From assembly GCF_025558485.1 (NCBI RefSeq), contig NZ_CP102930.1, positions 2,108,001 to 2,172,000 on the forward strand: DNA of 64,000 nt, written 5' to 3'. Of the stretch, positions 60,194 through 64,000 are shown one piece after another; within the stretch, counting starts at the first letter, position 1, and each line of letters begins with the position of its first letter. The position numbers were made by a program, and so were the translations under genes. This stretch comes from Bdellovibrio bacteriovorus. GTDB taxonomy: Bacteria > Bdellovibrionota > Bdellovibrionia > Bdellovibrionales > Bdellovibrionaceae. Below the pieces are notes generated by a model that worked only from the letters and a program-made list of their open reading frames with translations, was not told where the DNA came from and did no database searches.

Positions 60194-61375
60194 ATGAACT
60201 CCCGATTTGAACGTCCATCCAAACCACAAAGAAGAGTTGTCGTCACCGGAGTGGGCGCAGTCACTCCCCTTGGTAACACCCTGGAGGAGAGCTGGGCAGC
60301 CGCGACACGTGGGCAATCTGGTATCGCTAAGATCACCAAATTCGATACGACAGGCTTTGATGTGACTTTTGCCGGCGAAGTAAAAGGTTTCAATGCAGAC
60401 CAATACATCGAGAAAAAAGAGCAAAAGAAAATGGACGAGTTCATTCAGTACTCGATCGCAGCTTCCAAAATGGCCGTAGAAATGGCCAAGCTGGAACTGA
60501 CCGAGGAAGTGAAGAATCAAGCGGGAGTCATCATTGGTGTCGGCATCGGTGGTCTTGCGAACATCGAAGAAACCGCCATCAAAATGAAGGAAAGAGGTCC
60601 GGGCCGTATCAGTCCGTTCTTCATCCCTTCTGTGATCACAAACCTGGCCGCAGGTCAGGTGACGATCGCTATGGGCCTGAAAGGTCCGAACTACTCTGTG
60701 ACTTCTGCCTGCGCTTCAGGCGTTCACTCTGTCGGAGATGCTGTTCGCTATATTCGCGACGGCGTGACGGACGTGATGCTGGCTGGTGGTGCGGAAAGCA
60801 CAATCTGTGGTCTGGCTATCGGAGGCTTTGCTTCCATGAGAGCCCTTTCCACACGCAATGATGCTCCTGAAAAAGCCAGCCGTCCCTGGGATAAAGACCG
60901 TGACGGATTTGTCTTGGCTGAAGGTGCTGCGGTGCTTTGCCTGGAATCCCTGGAGCACGCACTTAAACGTGGTGCGAACATCTTGTGTGAGGTGACGGGT
61001 TACGGTGTTTCTTCAGACGCTTACCACATGACGGCTCCGGCTCCGGAAGGTGCTGGTGGCTATGCAGCGATGTCCATGGCACTCAAAGACTCTGGCTTAA
61101 AAGCTGAAGAAATTGATTACATCAACGCTCACGGCACAAGCACGCCAGTGGGTGATGGCCTTGAAACAGCGGCGATCAAACGCTTGCTGGGAGATCATGC
61201 GAAAAAGGTCTGGGTTTCCAGCACCAAGTCCATGATGGGTCATGCTTTGGGTGCAGCCGGTGCCATCGAATCTGCCTTCTGTGTGATGGCAATTCGTGAT
61301 CAAATGGTGCCGCCAACGATCAACTTGGAAGTCAGGTTCAGCTGGCGAACGTCTTTGGATTTGCGATCGTTGTAA
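60194..61375 (+). CDS. fabF: 3-oxoacyl-ACP synthase II, C-terminally truncated
   Basis: 393 residues as read. Catalytic Cys173 (TSACASGVHS), His313 (NAHGTSTPVGD), Lys345 and His350 (STKSMMGHALGAAG) are all present. After PPTINLE (residue 379) the sequence turns into unrelated residues and stops. About 44 residues are missing compared with E. coli FabF, including the NSFGFGG region with the gating Phe. The same bases belong to the 3' end of a convergent gene, so this is a junction, not a normal C terminus. FabF extends acyl-ACP chains, and loss of this part should impair or inactivate it. Confidence 0.9.
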   Translation: MNSRFERPSKPQRRVVVTGVGAVTPLGNTLEESWAAATRGQSGIAKITKFDTTGFDVTFAGEVKGFNADQYIEKKEQKKMDEFIQYSIAASKMAVEMAKLELTEEVKNQAGVIIGVGIGGLANIEETAIKMKERGPGRISPFFIPSVITNLAAGQVTIAMGLKGPNYSVTSACASGVHSVGDAVRYIRDGVTDVMLAGGAESTICGLAIGGFASMRALSTRNDAPEKASRPWDKDRDGFVLAEGAAVLCLESLEHALKRGANILCEVTGYGVSSDAYHMTAPAPEGAGGYAAMSMALKDSGLKAEEIDYINAHGTSTPVGDGLETAAIKRLLGDHAKKVWVSSTKSMMGHALGAAGAIESAFCVMAIRDQMVPPTINLEVRFSWRTSLDLRSL

Positions 61376-61848
61376 GCTGTAATAGCCGCGGCGATCGGAG
61401 TGGAGATATCAGAAGCACCACCGTCTTTAGCCATTTTCAACATGTCTTCGCCACGGCTTTGGAATGGAGTCAATACAGACACACCAGTGGACAAGCTAAC
61501 GCGGTTGTTTGGATTTACACGGTAAGAAACACCGATTTCACCAGAGATGTTTGATCTTCCGTCAAGAGCCGCTTCACCAGAATAGTTCGGGCGAACTGCA
61601 CCGAATGGCTCTTCAAGGTTACCACCGTTGAAAGTCAGGTCAGCACTCATGGACCATTTTGATTTGGAACCGGATTCAGCGCGCATTTTCGCGTTGGTGA
61701 TCTCTTGATCCAAGTCTTTTACTTGTTCATCTTTAGCCTGAACATCAGACACTTTTACTGTGCTTGTGTTTGAGCTTTGCTCTTCTGCTTGAGCAACAGA
61801 AGTCATGGAAGCTGCCAAAATCAGTGACATCAAAATTTGTGTTTTCAC
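61300..61848 (-). CDS. outer-membrane-like exported protein, 3'-truncated
   Basis: About 182 residues. GTG start at 61848 with AAAGGG before it, signal peptide VKTQILMSLILAASMTSVAQA. A Gln/Asp-rich segment follows, then beta-strand-like sequence (MSADLTFNGGNLEEP, NISGEIGVSYRVNPNNRVSL). The end KLIVGGTI is antisense of the fabF codons, so the real C terminus is missing. Probably an outer-membrane beta-barrel or surface protein. A sigma-54-like promoter lies about 150 bases upstream. Confidence 0.7.
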   Translation of the reverse strand: MKTQILMSLILAASMTSVAQAEEQSSNTSTVKVSDVQAKDEQVKDLDQEITNAKMRAESGSKSKWSMSADLTFNGGNLEEPFGAVRPNYSGEAALDGRSNISGEIGVSYRVNPNNRVSLSTGVSVLTPFQSRGEDMLKMAKDGGASDISTPIAAAITAYNDRKSKDVRQLNLTSKLIVGGTI

Positions 61849-61863
61849 TGTTTTCCCTTTCAA

Positions 61864-62260
61864 TAATGGTTAATTATGTTTCTTAATTTATTTCCGTCTT
61901 GCGACTTAAAAATCTTCTTCAAACTAATTCGGCCCCCGGAACATCCCTGGTGCCGAAAAAGAGCCTAAATGGTCCCAAATTGGAGCCACGTAGCCTATAA
62001 AGCAAGTAAGGTGCCACGACTTTGGTTGGGCGGCAATAGCAATTCTTGACGGATATCTAAAAAAACTGTCTATCAACATGCATTTAATTCGATTTGAGCA
62101 CTGAAAGGCCTTTTTATGGTGGTGTCAGCATGTTTCATTAAACTTTCAACTTGTCGTTACGACATGGCGCGATGAAATTTATTCAGGGACACTTTGTCCC
62201 TGCAAACCTACAAGTTGCCGAAGGCCTCTCGCATTTCAATACTTATATAAGGAGGTTTTT
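61864..62260. other. 397-bp gap with promoter and hairpins
   Basis: No gene seen. It holds the sigma-54-like site at 62001-62016, a TGTCG-TTA-CGACA dyad near 62153-62165, and CAGGGACA-CTT-TGTCCCTG (62184-62202), a perfect 8-bp hairpin with no T-run. AGGAGG precedes the gene at 62261. A small RNA is possible but not shown. Confidence 0.5.
62001..62016 (-). promoter_or_regulatory. sigma-54-like promoter (-24/-12)
   Basis: On the minus strand TGGCAC-CTTAC-TTGCT, an exact TGGCAC and TTGC with 12-base spacing, upstream of the outer-membrane-like gene at 61848. Best match to the consensus in the window. Confidence 0.72.
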
Positions 62261-62557
62261 ATGGCTGAACCTGCCGAACTGGATCGCGAAAGAGCTTTCC
62301 TTCATGAAGTGGGGGTTTCTTTAAATGGGGCTCTCTTTATAATTGATCGCCTGATTGAGGAAATTAAAGAAGAGGAAGGCCGACTGGAAACAGATTCAGA
62401 AATTGAACGGCTGTTTAACAACCTGGCAAGTGCACTGGTCAAAATCGACTATCAGATCAAGGCCCGTCACACCTTGCTGTCGGAACTTTTAAACGAACAG
62501 ATCCAAAAAGAAAAAAGGAAGAGATCCCTGGGAAACTCTTCCTCACCTGTTTCATGA
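62261..62557 (+). CDS. small helical protein, DHp-like
   Basis: 98 residues, two predicted helices. The first (ERAFLHEVGVSLNGALFIID) resembles the HisKA H-box (FLHE...L) of histidine kinases. The second (NNLASALVKIDYQIKARHTL) could complete a two-helix hairpin. No ATPase domain. It may be a free phosphotransfer/dimerisation module. AAGGAGG precedes the ATG. Reading is cautious because the resemblance is short. Confidence 0.6.
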   Translation: MAEPAELDRERAFLHEVGVSLNGALFIIDRLIEEIKEEEGRLETDSEIERLFNNLASALVKIDYQIKARHTLLSELLNEQIQKEKRKRSLGNSSSPVS

Positions 62558-62576
62558 TTTAATTCAAACAACGATA

Positions 62577-63182
62577 TTACTGAATGATGCCTGAGCCGCT
62601 GTTGGCTCCGTACTGGTTCAGGTAACCCACCATGCCGCGCGTATCCTGAACGTCCGAACCCATGAATGGCAGTTCTTGCCCTGCTGGCAACCACTGATAG
62701 AGATCCGTCTGCGCCTGATTGTTCTTTTCAAAGAAGATACGCACACCTTCCTGAATCACCAGACGACCATTGCTGTACACTTTCATTGAGGCATAATAAG
62801 GATTGCACGAAGAATCTCCGCACATGGCTTCGTAACTGATGTTGTAACCGTTCACGGTCACGCTGCCATTGACAACCTCTGTTCCAGAGTGATGACTGGT
62901 CACCGGGAACTCTGTATTGTTAATCAGAATTGTTGCCATCACCACACGCGGGCCGGGCTGACCTTCCGGCGTCCAGTAGCGTTTGACACCAACAATATCA
63001 GCTTCCACCCCCTGAGCCGCAGCCTGTTCTGCGGCCTGCTGGGTCTTAACCCCGTCAACCACTGTTGCACCCATGCGGTTTTTCGCGTAGCGAGCTGCAA
63101 AGTTGGAATCTTTCTTCGCGCAGGCACTTAGCGCCAGTGATCCCATCAACAGAAAGGCAAAAAATAGATTTTTCTTTTGCAT
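62577..63182 (-). CDS. lipoprotein of unknown function
   Basis: 201 residues, lipobox LSAC (Cys21). The mature part is rich in Ala and Gln at the start, then beta-rich with YEAMCGDSSCNPYY (possible disulphide). No family recognised. A weaker sigma-54-like site lies about 30 bases upstream. Confidence 0.75.
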   Translation of the reverse strand: MQKKNLFFAFLLMGSLALSACAKKDSNFAARYAKNRMGATVVDGVKTQQAAEQAAAQGVEADIVGVKRYWTPEGQPGPRVVMATILINNTEFPVTSHHSGTEVVNGSVTVNGYNISYEAMCGDSSCNPYYASMKVYSNGRLVIQEGVRIFFEKNNQAQTDLYQWLPAGQELPFMGSDVQDTRGMVGYLNQYGANSGSGIIQ

Positions 63183-63210
63183 AGTCAGCTCCTTGCTGAC
63201 CTTTAAAAGT

Positions 63211-63225
63211 GCAAGGAACTGACCA
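63211..63225 (-). promoter_or_regulatory. weaker sigma-54-like promoter
   Basis: Minus strand TGGTCA-GTTCC-TTGC with the 12-base GG to GC spacing but T in place of C at the fourth base. About 30 bases before the lipoprotein start at 63182. Confidence 0.45.
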
Positions 63226-63348
63226 CCCGATAACAGATTGCAAGAGATTGTTTCTGCTAAGGAATCTCATCCTGAAACACGTCTCACTTCAAAACACATT
63301 CCCCGGCAGTAACATTTTTAGCCGGACTCTGAACACATGCTAGACAAA

Positions 63349-63378
63349 TAAAAAAGGCACCCCCCAAGAGGATGCCCC
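63349..63378 (-). terminator. intrinsic terminator for the yceI gene
   Basis: Read on the minus strand: GGCATCC-loop-GGGTGCC (one G-T) followed by TTTTTT, just after the stop of the YceI gene at 63404. Confidence 0.78.
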
Positions 63379-63403
63379 TGACAAACGCCTTGAATTTTCA
63401 GGC

Positions 63404-63994
63404 TTATTTTTTTGCCACAAGTTTCAAAGTCAGTTCAAATTCGTCGTTGATGATCTTATCACCAGCAAGTTCTTTGAAGAAGTTGCCTGAACCGTACTTC
63501 AAGCCCCATTTTGTACGGTCAATTTTCACTACCGCTTCGCCTGTCGCAACACCTTTATCCACAGTCACTTTTGCCGGGAACTCGATTGGGTGAGTCACGC
63601 CGATCATTGTGAATTCACCTTTCACAACAACCTCACCTTTTGCTTTGGCCGGAGCCACAGAAGTGATTTTGAAAGTGGATGTAGGGAATTTACTTGCGTT
63701 GAAGAAATCCTCTGTGGACAAGTGACCTACAAGCTTCTTGTTGTAGCCGGCATCTTTAACGTCAGCATTCGTGATCGTTGTCATATCCACAACCACGTTA
63801 CCAGAAGTCAGCTGACCTTTATCAATTGTCACATCGCCTTCTTTAACAGAGATGCCACCATTGTGCGCATCGCCCATTTTCTTTGTACCCTTCCAAGCCA
63901 CAGAGCTTGCTTTGGTATCAATTTTATAAACATCAGCCGCTTGTACTTGGACAGCCGCCACCATGATAAGTGCAGCAAAAACAGTTTTAAACAT
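63404..63994 (-). CDS. YceI family exported lipid-binding protein
   Basis: 196 residues, signal peptide MFKTVFAALIMVAAVQVQAA. YceI barrel: VYKIDTKASSVAWKGTKKMG, KLVGHLSTEDFFNASKFPTS, GEFTMIGVTHPIEFPAKVTV and the last strand FELTLKLVAKK. YceI proteins bind polyisoprenoid-type lipids in the periplasm. The window ends just after its start, so its promoter is not fully visible. A terminator follows. Confidence 0.92.
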   Translation of the reverse strand: MFKTVFAALIMVAAVQVQAADVYKIDTKASSVAWKGTKKMGDAHNGGISVKEGDVTIDKGQLTSGNVVVDMTTITNADVKDAGYNKKLVGHLSTEDFFNASKFPTSTFKITSVAPAKAKGEVVVKGEFTMIGVTHPIEFPAKVTVDKGVATGEAVVKIDRTKWGLKYGSGNFFKELAGDKIINDEFELTLKLVAKK

Positions 63995-64000
63995 TGCAAT

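Noticed and set aside
1..64000. CRISPR array, prophage or insertion sequence
   Set aside because: No spaced repeat array, phage structural genes or transposase with terminal repeats seen. The tyrosine recombinase stands alone.

Overview
The window looks like chromosome of a Bdellovibrio, close to but probably not identical with B. bacteriovorus HD100. The best marker is the MFS protein at 53498-54829, which from memory closely resembles the structurally characterised Bdellovibrio ferroportin homologue. The high density of small exported proteins and lipoproteins, the degenerate PilZ protein and the many hydrolases fit a predatory deltaproteobacterium-like genome. I could run no searches, so family calls rest on motifs read by eye.

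Layout. 0-5 kb: a CsgG/FlgT-like lipoprotein pair, then a double periplasmic-binding-protein gene broken by a 68-bp tandem duplication, then a luciferase-like oxidoreductase. 5-13 kb: a DUF4105 operon behind a sigma-54-like promoter, a TetR/thiolase/hydrolase unit, a GNAT and a GST, tRNA-Val(GAC) and ttcA. 13-24 kb: a MscS channel, an NlpC/P60-like lipoprotein, an L,D-transpeptidase, a probably frameshifted exported gene, a PilZ-like membrane protein, an RDD protein, an RlmD-type methyltransferase and an exported 2H phosphoesterase. 24-34 kb: a PD40-M28-PDZ lipoprotein, an esterase, a KH protein, an APH-type kinase, a HAD phosphatase, a solute-binding protein and a divergent TetR/ClpP pair. 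34-41 kb: a beta-CASP nuclease, an exported NADAR lipoprotein, a class V aminotransferase and a large exported protein that joins a Fic domain to a probable ADP-ribosyltransferase domain. 41-46 kb: bamB with a YfgM-like partner, leucine dehydrogenase, argS and a membrane-anchored HTH protein. 46-56 kb: a minimal tyrosine recombinase, a 2OG-Fe(II) oxygenase in an operon with a NitT/TauT/THI5-type ABC importer, a delta-60 repeat lipoprotein, and ferroportin facing a CsoR/RcnR regulator. 56-61 kb: the fatty acid cluster yceD-rpmF-fabH-fabD-fabG-acpP-fabF. It ends abruptly, because fabF and a convergent surface-protein gene both lose their 3' ends at one junction near 61330. 62-64 kb: small exported and regulatory genes and a YceI protein.

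Main leads: (1) the exported Fic plus ART-like protein, with an exported NADAR lipoprotein two genes upstream, which puts ADP-ribose writing and erasing chemistry outside the cytoplasm; (2) four minus-strand sites with exact -24/-12 spacing, two of them sharing an identical 18-mer 40 kb apart, in front of exported-protein genes; (3) two clear lesions, the 68-bp duplication and the fabF junction, which need checking against reads.
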